The notes under the pieces: generated by a model
The model's database searches: none
What the model was told of the DNA's origin: nothing
What the model saw: the letters and a program-made list of their open reading frames with translations, nothing else
Source of the DNA: Chitinophaga flava
Lineage (GTDB): Bacteria > Bacteroidota > Bacteroidia > Chitinophagales > Chitinophagaceae
NCBI RefSeq assembly: GCF_003308995.1
Contig: NZ_QFFJ01000002.1
Location: 3,410,001 to 3,474,000 of the forward strand
Reading direction: 5' to 3'
DNA: 64,000 nt
In this document: one piece after another, positions 39,809 through 49,100 of the stretch
Layout: every line of letters starts with the position of its first letter
Position numbering within the stretch: position 1 is the first letter of the stretch
Position numbers and translations under genes: made by a program

Positions 39809-39840
39809 TAGAGAATGTCTATCCCTTAAGCCCTTTACAG
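37095..39840 (+). repeat. Long dispersed repeat A12-T12-E plus gene junction, copy 2
   Basis: Second copy of 13370-16115. Similarity stops abruptly inside the downstream C domain. Confidence 0.92.
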
Positions 39841-39855
39841 CAGGGGTTATATTTT
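39730..39855 (+). other. COM-type docking junction (copy 2)
   Basis: The donor helix (VDFTYKSLSMEQLQK) and acceptor (MIENVYPLSPLQ) differ from copy 1 at only a couple of positions. From the downstream ATG the first 35 bases after the overlap match copy 1 exactly; divergence starts at Glu/Gln of the PLQEG/PLQQG motif. Confidence 0.65.
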
Positions 39856-42800
39856 CACTGGTTGAATGCGCCCGGGGCCTCTTTCTATTTTGAGCAGACG
39901 AGTTACCGTATAAAGGGAAAACTGGACATTGCGCTGCTGGAAAAGAGCTATCAGATGCTGGTTGCACGCCACGCGGTTTTGAGGACCTTCTTTACCCAGG
40001 AATTTGGTGAGTCGTTATTGCAGGTGGTGAGAAAGGAGGTGACCGGTGGCTTTATATACAAGGATGTGTCCCTGGTAAAGGACTTCTCCATAGAAGATTA
40101 TAAGAAGGTTGACAGGGCGAAGGGCTTCGACCTGCACAGCGGGTCGCAGATGCGTTTGAGCGTATTGGAGCTGGGAGAAGATAGCTACGAGTTTGTTTGG
40201 TGCCATCATCACATTTTAATGGACGGATGGTGCGTGGGAATTCTGGTGAAAGAATTTCTTTATATCTATCATAGTCTTGTGCGGAATACTGTTCCTGTAC
40301 TAGGTAAAGTCTACCCTTATTCGAATTATATTGAATGGCTGGGCAATATTAACAAGGATGTGACACTTCAATACTGGCAGCATTATTTAACCGGTTATAA
40401 CAGGCTTAGCAGCATACCATCATTTTTCAGAAGAGAGGAGTCCGGGTACGATAACCGGGAGATGAAATGCAGCCTGCCGGAAGAAACAAAAGCAGCGGTG
40501 AAGGACGTTTGCGGCCGGTTGGGGATCACGGAGAACATATTTATGCAGGCCATGTGGGGGATATTGCTGGGTAAATATAACAACACCAATGATGTTGTTT
40601 TCGGGTCAGTTGTTTCCGGCCGTCCGGCAGAATTGGAAGGAGTGGAAGAAATGATCGGCCTTTTTATCAATACCATCCCGGTACGGGTGCAGGTACAAAA
40701 AGATTCGACCATAAGATCACTATTGAGAGCGCTCCAGGAAACGTCCATTGAGAGCAGCCGGCATCATTATGTGCAGCTGGCGGAAATTCAATCTGAGAGC
40801 GAGTTAGGCAGGGATCTTTTTGATCATATCATGATCTTTGAAAACTATCCTGCACAGAAGATGATTGAAGATAGTATGGAAGAAGGAAACACGGATACCG
40901 GGCCAAGCCTGGAACTGTTTTCCGCCAGTGCGTTTGAACAGACCAACTACGATTTTACAGTTACCATTATACCGGGGACTACTACCACAACAATACAATT
41001 TAATTATAACGGTATCGTATATACGGAAAATCAGATTGTACGCCTGTGTGGGCATCTGCTGAAAATAATAACACTGGCCGCAAAGAACCCCGATCTACTG
41101 GTAACAGCCGTTGACTATCTGAGTACAACGGAAAAGGACGAGCTATTGGGCAAGTTCAATGATACCGCCCGGGATTATCCCGACAAGTTGCTGGTAGCGC
41201 AGTTTGAGGAACAGGTGTCCAGGAGGCCCGGGGCAATTGCGCTGGAATTTGAGGGCCGTACATTGAGTTATGCAGCACTGAATGCGCTCGCCAATCAGTT
41301 AGGGAATTATTTACGCAGCCACTATCATATCGGGGCCGGAGATCTCGTTGCAGTAAAACTGCCACGAAGTGAATGGATGCTGATAACGATACTGGGTATA
41401 CTGAAGTCGGGTGGCGCATATATTCCTGTCGATCCGGTATTTCCTAAGGAACGTATTGACTATATATTGTCAGACAGTGGTGCCAGCATGATTATTGACG
41501 AAGCGGCGCTGGCTGCATTCCTGGAGGTACAGAATAGTTATAGCAGTGATAATCTCCCATTGATCAATCAACCCGGGGACATCGTTTATGTAATTTATAC
41601 TTCGGGGTCAACTGGTGCTCCCAAGGGTGTAATGGTGGAGCATGCAGGTATGCTGAATCATCTGTATGCCAAAATAATTGATCTGCAGCTGAATGAACAG
41701 AGCGTCGTTGCACAGAATGCTGTTTATACCTTCGATATTTCTTTCTGGCAAATGTTCGCCGCGCTCGTATGCGGAGGAAAGACGATCATCTATCCGGAAC
41801 ACTTGCTGCTTGATCCTGCCGGCCTGCTCAGGACAGTGGCAGAGGATAAGGTGACCATTCTGGAACTGGTGCCTTCTTATATGACTGCTGCCATGCAGGA
41901 TGAACAGTTTGTGGCTCCTGATGGTCTTCGTTTTCTGCTGGTAACAGGGGAAGCCGTGAACAGGGCATTATTGGAAAAATGGTTCAGTCTGAGTGCTGTG
42001 CCTGTCGTGAATGCCTATGGTCCTACAGAAGCGTCTGATGATATCTGCCATTTCTTTATGTATGAGACGCCGGTATCCACCAATATCCCTCTCGGAAAGC
42101 CAATACAGAACCTGCGTATTTATATACTGGATAAAGACATGCAACTATGCCCGCCGGGCATAAGTGGAGAGATATGTGTTTCCGGAATAGGCGTGTCAAG
42201 AGGATATCTGAACCGCGAAACACTTACTGCATCCCGTTTTATAGCCGATCCGTTCCGCGCAGGCAATCACCGTTTATACCGCACGGGTGATCTGGGATAC
42301 TGGTTGCCGGATGGGAACATTGCATACCTGGGAAGAATGGACGAACAGGTGAAAATCCGCGGACACCGTATAGAGCTGGGTGAAATAGAAAATGCGCTGC
42401 AACGCTATCCAGGTATTGATGCCGCTGCAGTGACGGTTGTTCAGGACAAACAAGGAGAGAAAGTGCTGGCCGCCTATATTGCCGGAAACGGACTAGAGGA
42501 TATTCAGCCCATACATCATTACCTCAAAGGGTTATTGCCGGTTTATATGCTGCCGGCTCATTATATACCGCTTGCTGCATTGCCGCTTACTGCCAACGGA
42601 AAGCTTGACCGCAGAGCGCTGCCAGGACCGGAAGGGACTGGCCTGAATGCCGGTGCGGAATATGTGGCCCCTTCAGGTGAAGCAGAAAAAAAACTGGTAT
42701 TGATATGGCAGGAAGTATTAGGGAAAAAGAAAATAGGCATAAAGGATAATTTTCTGGACCAGGGAGGGCATAGCCTGAAGCTGATGCGCCTTGCCACGGT

Positions 42801-45800
42801 GATACACCGCGAGTTTGATGTCAAAATACCGTTAAAGGATTTATTTGCGAATCTTATACTGGAAGACCAGGCGAAGTTGTTATCACGGAGTAGTAAAACA
42901 GCTTTTGTCACCATCGCCCCGGCCGAAGCAAGGACCGTTTATCCCTTGTCTTCTTCCCAGCGCCGTTTGTGGATATTGTCACAGTTTGAAGAAAGTAATA
43001 TTGCCTATAATATTCCAGGCGTTTTCCGCTTTCACGGAAACCTGGATACACAGGCGTTGACATATGCTTTGAACAGTATGGTGGAACGCCATGAAATACT
43101 GAGGACTGTTTTCCGCGAAGACGAGACAGGTAATATTATGCAGGTCATATTGCCTGTTGCAACTGCCGGCTGCAAGATCACCGGTATCGATTTACGGCAT
43201 GCAGCGCATCCCAGGCTGGATGAGCTGGTGAATCAATCCTTCACAGCGCCCTTCAACCTTGCGGAAGGGCCATTGTTACGTACTACGCTGTATCAACTGG
43301 CGGATGATGAATGGGTGTTTGCTTATGTATTGCATCATATCATCAGCGATGGGGTATCTATGGGTATCCTGATGAAAGAGCTGTTGCTGCTTTACAATAC
43401 CCATATGAAAGGAGAGCCTGCTCCGCTCGTCCCCCTGCGCATTCAGTATAAGGATTATGCTGTATGGCAGCAGGAACAGTTATCTGGTGATTTGCTGAAA
43501 GAACACAGTACATACTGGATGAAACAGTTTGAAGGCATATTGCCGGTGCTGCAGATGCCCTACGACCGGCCCAGGCCAGTGATTCAGACATATAGCGGCC
43601 GCGTGGTGAAAAAACTGCTGGACAGAAAAACAAGCGAAAATATAAAAGCACTTTGTCAGGAACAGGGAGCCACATTGTTTATGGGCCTGCTGGCAGCAGT
43701 GAATATACTGCTGTTCAGGTATACGAACGGTGACGATGATATCATTATCGGGACTCCTGTTGCCGGCCGCGAACATGCTGATCTGGAAGGCCAGATCGGC
43801 GTATACATCAATACGCTTGCGCTCAGGACAAAGCTTATGCCTACAGACAGGTTTCGTAAAGTCCTTGAAAAGGTCAGACAGGTAACGCTGGATGCTTATG
43901 AGCACCAGGTGTATCCTTTCGATGAACTGGTAGATGCCCTCAAACTGCCACGTGATACGAGCCGTCATCCTCTGTTTGATGTGATGGTGGAATTGCAGCA
44001 CCAGGATGATAATGAGGAAGGCCTTGATGGTATTAGTGTACGGGATTATGAAGAAGCGGTACAGGTAGTCAGCAAGTTTGATCTCCAGTTTTCTTTTACC
44101 GAAACCGCCAACGCATTGCAGCTGTCAATTGAATACAATACAGATATTTATGAGCATGCCACAGCTGAACGTTTGTCTTTGCACCTGGAAAGCTTGCTGG
44201 AGGCCATTCTAGCGCTGCCGGCAACGCCAATAGCACAGATAGATTTTCTGAGCAGGGAAGAAAAGGAATTATTACAATATGGCTTTAATGATACAACCGC
44301 TGTTTATCCTCACGATAAAACCCTGACGGCGCTGTTTGAAGAACAGGCATCTCTTATACCTGCTGATGTGGCTTTGATATTTGAGGATCGTAAGCTTAGT
44401 TATCGTGAGCTGAACGAAGAGGCGAACCGCCTGGGCCACTATCTGCGCGCTGAATATGGTATTGGACCTGAAGACCTGGTAGTAGTACAGCTTGAGCGCA
44501 GCGAGTGGCTGGTGATAGCGCTGCTGGGAGTATTGAAATCCGGTGGTGCGTATGTTCCGCTGGACCCTTCCTATCCGCCGGAACACCGGGATTACATTTT
44601 GTCGGACAGCGGTAGCCGGGTGGTGCTGGATGAAACGGAACTGCAACGTTTCCGTTTGCAGCGTGATACCTATGACAGTGGTAACCCTGTGGCATTAGCG
44701 GGGCCGGAGAGTCTGGCCTATGTGATCTATACTTCAGGATCAACGGGCCGGCCGAAAGGCTGCATGCTGGAGCATGGCGGAGTGGTGAATCGCCTCTCGT
44801 GGATGTGGGAGCACTATGGTTTTGATAGTACTGATGTGGTGTTACAAAAAACCTCATTTACGTTCGATGTATCAGTGTGGGAGCTGTTCCTGCCTATCTG
44901 CTGGGGCGCACGGCTGGTACTATGTCGCCGGGAAGATGCGGGCGTTCCTGACCGGATCTGTTCCCTGATCAGGGCGCATGGAGTTACCTGTGTTCATTTT
45001 GTGCCCGGCATGCTGCACGCATTTATCGCGTCGCTGTCGTCGGAGGATCTTTCGGGCCTTCAAAGTCTCCGGCGTGTGATCACGAGCGGAGAGGCATTAT
45101 CGGTAGCAACAGTTCAAGGCTGGTACCATTGGTTGGACGTACCGTTGCATAACCTGTATGGGCCTACTGAAGCTTCGATAGATGTCAGCTGGTATGCCAC
45201 TACAGCCGCTGATGTCCGCATCCCGATAGGGCGTCCGGTACAGAACATCCGGTTGTACATTATCGGTCCGGATGGTCAGCTGCAACCGCCAGGGGTAGCG
45301 GGAGAGATCTGTATAGCAGGGGTGGGTGTAGCGCGCGGTTATCTGAACCGTGCAGAGCTGACAGCAGAGAAATTCATTCGTCTTCCCTACGAAGAGAGTT
45401 CCCGCGTATATCGCAGCGGTGACCTTGGCCGTTGGCTCCCGGATGGCAATATTGAATATCTGGGCCGGATGGACGATCAGGTGAAGATCCGGGGTTACCG
45501 TATCGAGCTGGGTGAGATAGAACTTGCCTTACAATGTTATGAGGGCATGACCGCCGCTGTAGTGATCGCCAGGATCAATAAATCCGGAGAGAAAGAACTG
45601 GTGGCTTATCTGGTAAGTAAAGCAGCGATAAATGTAACGGATATACGTAGATATCTGTCTGCAAAGCTACCTGCCTATATGCTCCCTGCTCATTATGTAC
45701 AGCTTGATCAGCTGCCTGTGACCACCAACGGGAAAATATATAAGTCGGCCCTGCCGGATATTGATACGCTGGAAACCCTCACAGATGTATCCTATGTGGC

Positions 45801-46080
45801 CCCCGGTAACGAGATCGAAGAGAAACTTGTATGGATGTGGCAGGAAATACTGGGGAAAGAAAGGATCGGGATAAAGGATAATTTTTTTGATCTGGGAGGG
45901 CACAGCTTAAAAATCATTAAGCTGATCACGATGATAAATGCCGCTTTCCTCATCCGCATAAGCATTCAAAGCATATTCAGGGCAGCAACGATAGAAAATA
46001 TCGCTGAGCAGGTCCGCTTTATCCTTGACCAGAATGAACAGAAGAAACAAGCCGGGAAACGGGTACGAGTGGACCTTTGA
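39805..46080 (+). CDS. NRPS, two modules: C13-A13-T13-C14-A14-T14
   Basis: Two-module NRPS of 2091 residues. It starts with a D-donor-type C domain (PLSPLQQGLYFH, HHILMDG), consistent with receiving a D-residue from the upstream E domain. The first dozen residues match those of the protein starting at 16080. A13 reads DIWELTADD plus Lys, the pattern I associate with 2,4-diaminobutyrate (Dab) in pyoverdine- and syringomycin-type synthetases. A14 reads DVWHISLID plus Lys (Ser). Its DNA is very close to A3 and A4 in the first gene. Carrier serines are 990 and 2034. A14's usual NGKxDR motif is NGKIYK here; the catalytic Lys is kept. The C-terminus (VRVDL) looks like a beta-strand docking tail. 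No Dab biosynthesis gene is in the window. Predicted contribution: Dab-Ser. Confidence 0.96.
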   Translation: MIENVYPLSPLQQGLYFHWLNAPGASFYFEQTSYRIKGKLDIALLEKSYQMLVARHAVLRTFFTQEFGESLLQVVRKEVTGGFIYKDVSLVKDFSIEDYKKVDRAKGFDLHSGSQMRLSVLELGEDSYEFVWCHHHILMDGWCVGILVKEFLYIYHSLVRNTVPVLGKVYPYSNYIEWLGNINKDVTLQYWQHYLTGYNRLSSIPSFFRREESGYDNREMKCSLPEETKAAVKDVCGRLGITENIFMQAMWGILLGKYNNTNDVVFGSVVSGRPAELEGVEEMIGLFINTIPVRVQVQKDSTIRSLLRALQETSIESSRHHYVQLAEIQSESELGRDLFDHIMIFENYPAQKMIEDSMEEGNTDTGPSLELFSASAFEQTNYDFTVTIIPGTTTTTIQFNYNGIVYTENQIVRLCGHLLKIITLAAKNPDLLVTAVDYLSTTEKDELLGKFNDTARDYPDKLLVAQFEEQVSRRPGAIALEFEGRTLSYAALNALANQLGNYLRSHYHIGAGDLVAVKLPRSEWMLITILGILKSGGAYIPVDPVFPKERIDYILSDSGASMIIDEAALAAFLEVQNSYSSDNLPLINQPGDIVYVIYTSGSTGAPKGVMVEHAGMLNHLYAKIIDLQLNEQSVVAQNAVYTFDISFWQMFAALVCGGKTIIYPEHLLLDPAGLLRTVAEDKVTILELVPSYMTAAMQDEQFVAPDGLRFLLVTGEAVNRALLEKWFSLSAVPVVNAYGPTEASDDICHFFMYETPVSTNIPLGKPIQNLRIYILDKDMQLCPPGISGEICVSGIGVSRGYLNRETLTASRFIADPFRAGNHRLYRTGDLGYWLPDGNIAYLGRMDEQVKIRGHRIELGEIENALQRYPGIDAAAVTVVQDKQGEKVLAAYIAGNGLEDIQPIHHYLKGLLPVYMLPAHYIPLAALPLTANGKLDRRALPGPEGTGLNAGAEYVAPSGEAEKKLVLIWQEVLGKKKIGIKDNFLDQGGHSLKLMRLATVIHREFDVKIPLKDLFANLILEDQAKLLSRSSKTAFVTIAPAEARTVYPLSSSQRRLWILSQFEESNIAYNIPGVFRFHGNLDTQALTYALNSMVERHEILRTVFREDETGNIMQVILPVATAGCKITGIDLRHAAHPRLDELVNQSFTAPFNLAEGPLLRTTLYQLADDEWVFAYVLHHIISDGVSMGILMKELLLLYNTHMKGEPAPLVPLRIQYKDYAVWQQEQLSGDLLKEHSTYWMKQFEGILPVLQMPYDRPRPVIQTYSGRVVKKLLDRKTSENIKALCQEQGATLFMGLLAAVNILLFRYTNGDDDIIIGTPVAGREHADLEGQIGVYINTLALRTKLMPTDRFRKVLEKVRQVTLDAYEHQVYPFDELVDALKLPRDTSRHPLFDVMVELQHQDDNEEGLDGISVRDYEEAVQVVSKFDLQFSFTETANALQLSIEYNTDIYEHATAERLSLHLESLLEAILALPATPIAQIDFLSREEKELLQYGFNDTTAVYPHDKTLTALFEEQASLIPADVALIFEDRKLSYRELNEEANRLGHYLRAEYGIGPEDLVVVQLERSEWLVIALLGVLKSGGAYVPLDPSYPPEHRDYILSDSGSRVVLDETELQRFRLQRDTYDSGNPVALAGPESLAYVIYTSGSTGRPKGCMLEHGGVVNRLSWMWEHYGFDSTDVVLQKTSFTFDVSVWELFLPICWGARLVLCRREDAGVPDRICSLIRAHGVTCVHFVPGMLHAFIASLSSEDLSGLQSLRRVITSGEALSVATVQGWYHWLDVPLHNLYGPTEASIDVSWYATTAADVRIPIGRPVQNIRLYIIGPDGQLQPPGVAGEICIAGVGVARGYLNRAELTAEKFIRLPYEESSRVYRSGDLGRWLPDGNIEYLGRMDDQVKIRGYRIELGEIELALQCYEGMTAAVVIARINKSGEKELVAYLVSKAAINVTDIRRYLSAKLPAYMLPAHYVQLDQLPVTTNGKIYKSALPDIDTLETLTDVSYVAPGNEIEEKLVWMWQEILGKERIGIKDNFFDLGGHSLKIIKLITMINAAFLIRISIQSIFRAATIENIAEQVRFILDQNEQKKQAGKRVRVDL
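44240..45520 (+). repeat. Dispersed repeat, Ser-type A domain, copy 3 (A14)
   Basis: Near-copy of A3 and A4 inside a different gene, with similarity ending shortly after the GYRIELGEIE motif. It suggests transfer of a whole A domain between synthetase genes. Confidence 0.85.
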
Positions 46081-46118
46081 ACAGGCTGTAATTCATAACT
46101 CATAATACTTACTGTCAT

Positions 46119-49100
46119 ATGATGACACTATTAAAAAAGATCAGAGAACACAACCTGCTGCTGGAAATAGTTGAAGGAAAGCTGGAAGTATTTACGGATG
46201 GGCAGGCGCCGGATCCTTTGCTGCTGGCGGAGATCAGGGAGCGTAAAAGTGAGCTGGTTGAGTTCTTGCTGGCTAATGATCAGGCAAATTTCGATACTTC
46301 ATTTAAGATAAATATTCCTGTCATCCCCGTTGCCGAAAGCTATCCTTTATCTCCATCCCAGCGCAGGATGTGGGTGCTCAGCCAGTTCCGGGAAAGCAGC
46401 ATTGGCTACAACATGTCCGGTGCTTACGTATTTGAAGGTGCATTCAACGATGCGGCGCTGACAGCGGCGTTCCATGCCCTTATTGCGCGGCATGAGATAT
46501 TGCGGACGGTGTTCCGCGAAGATGAGCATGGGGTGGTAAGGCAGTTCATCCTGCCGGCGGAGCGCGTGGGTTTTGCAGTTGCCAGCCATGATCTGCGTAC
46601 AGCCATTGACCCTGGAGCTGCTGCCGCAGCGCTGGGACATGAAGCTTTCATCCAGCCATTCGACTTTGTATCAGGGCCGCTGCTACGTGCAGGCCTGTAT
46701 CAGGTTGCAGACAACAAATGGATCTTCACCTATGTGATGCATCATATCATCAGCGATGGCTGGTCTATGGGAATTTTGTTCAGGGAGGTGCTGGGGCTAT
46801 ACGATTCCTTCATTAAAGGCAATGCCAGCCCGCTACCGCCGCTTCGTATCCAGTACCGTGACTATGCGTCGTGGCAGCAGGAGCAGTTGAGCGGCGCCCT
46901 GCTGGAATCGCATAAACGTTACTGGCTGGGGCAGTTTGACGGAGATGTTCCCGTGCTGGAACTGCCGTCAGATAAGGTGCGGCCAGCAGTTAAGACCTAT
47001 AACGGTGGTGCAGTGGTGCGTCGTAGCATAAATGCTACAGGCATGAGGGTACTGTTGCAGCCGTCCGGGGCAACGTTGTTTATGGGCCTGCTGGCGCTGG
47101 TGAAAGCCTTGTTTTACCGTTACACACAACAGGGAGATATCACGATCGGCACTCCTGTTGCAGGGCGTGAACATGCCGACCTGGAAGATCAGATAGGATT
47201 TTATGTAAACACCCTTGCCTTGCGGACGCGCTTCAGTGGGGATGACAGCTACCGGATGCTGCTTCATCGGGTAAGAGATGTGGCACTGGGAGCCTATGAG
47301 CATCAGGTGTACCCATTTGATGAACTGGTAGACGAGTTAAAGGTGCAACGCGATATGAGCCGCAATCCGCTGTTTGATGTGCAGGTAATAGCTGATAATG
47401 CGGAAAGCCCCCGTGGTGAGGAGCCTTCCGGTGGGAAAGACTGGCAGGCGAGGAATTATGAAGGAGTCGTCAACAGGGGAAGTGTGTTTGATCTGGTGTT
47501 TCATTTTACAGAAACAGCAACAAGCCTGGAAACAGAAGTCGTGTACAACACGGATGTGTTCAGCGAAAGAAATATCATTCAATACCTCGACCATCTGGAG
47601 AACCTGCTGGAAGCCGTGCAGTTGGCGCCAGACACTCCCATCAGCCAGTTGGCATATCTGGGAGAAGAAGAGCAGCATCAATTGAATGGATTCAATAACA
47701 CCGGCCGGCCTTTTGCTGCAGACGCCACTCTGGTAAGTCTTTTTGAGCAACAGGTAGCCCTTACACCAGATGCAACCGCGGTGGTATACGGAAATACGAA
47801 ATTAAGCTATAAAGAGCTGGATGAGCGGTCCGGGCTGCTGGCGTCTTATCTGCGCCGTCGCGGTTATGGGATGGCAGACCATCTTATCGGGATCATGCTG
47901 GACCGCTCAGCGAATCTGGTGATCTCCATACTGGGAGTACTGAAGTCCGGAGCGGCTTATGTACCTATAGATCCGTCTTATCCGCGTTCCCGCAAGTCCT
48001 ATATCCTGGAAGATGCGGGGATAGGGCTGCTACTGACGGAAACGTCCTGTCTTTTCGACCTGGATTATTACAACGGAGAAATCTTTGCTACAGATGTGCA
48101 GCTCTCAACGCTTGAACGGGAGCTGGATGAAGCGAAACCGGTGATACATCCTGAACAGCTGGCGTATGTGATCTATACTTCCGGTTCTACAGGAACACCC
48201 AAAGGCGTCATGATTGAGCATGGGGCTATCACGAATTCTGTACTCGGCCAGCAGGTGATGTTACAGGTAAATGAGGGCGACCGGAACCTGCAGTTCTGTT
48301 CTCCTTCATTCGATGTATCCGTCTTTGAAATATTCATCACTTTATCCGCAGGTGCGGCGCTGTACATCATCAATGAGGATGATAAACGGGATGCTGCCAG
48401 GCTGGAACGCTTCATCACGCAGGAAAAGATCGATATGGTGACATTGCCTGCCGCATACCTGGGGATGCTGGACATGAGCAGGGTACATACCCTGAAGCAG
48501 CTGGTGGCAGGAGGTGAGGTGCCCAGGGTGGATATAGTGACTGCGTTTTCACAGTATGGGAATTTCTATAACGCTTACGGGCCTACGGAATCGGCTGTCT
48601 GTGTATCCCTGTTTAAAGTTGGCAGAGGGGCAGCGGACATTGCTGACCCGTTGCCGCTGGGGCGGCCACTTGCCAACGTGGAGCTGTATATCACCGACGA
48701 CAACAACAAACTGCTGCCAATCGGCGTAGTGGGAGAGATCTGCATAGGCGGCGCGGGGCTGGCACGCGGATATCTGAATAACCCGGACCTCACCGCAGAG
48801 AAGTTTGTACAACATCCTTTTAAACCAGGACAAAAGCTATACAGGACGGGTGATCTGGGTAAATGGGCGCCTGAGGGGAATATAGTATTCACAGGAAGAA
48901 AAGATAACCAGGTTAAGATAAGAGGCTACCGGATTGAACTGGAAGAAATTGAACTGGCCCTGCGGCAACATCCGGGCATTGATGAGGCAGTGGTGACGGC
49001 AACACCGGATAAAAAAGGCGAAATGTCGCTGTACGCTTACATCACCGGCAAATCATCTTTTAATATATCAGAAATACGTGCGTGGTTAAGCACCATGCTG

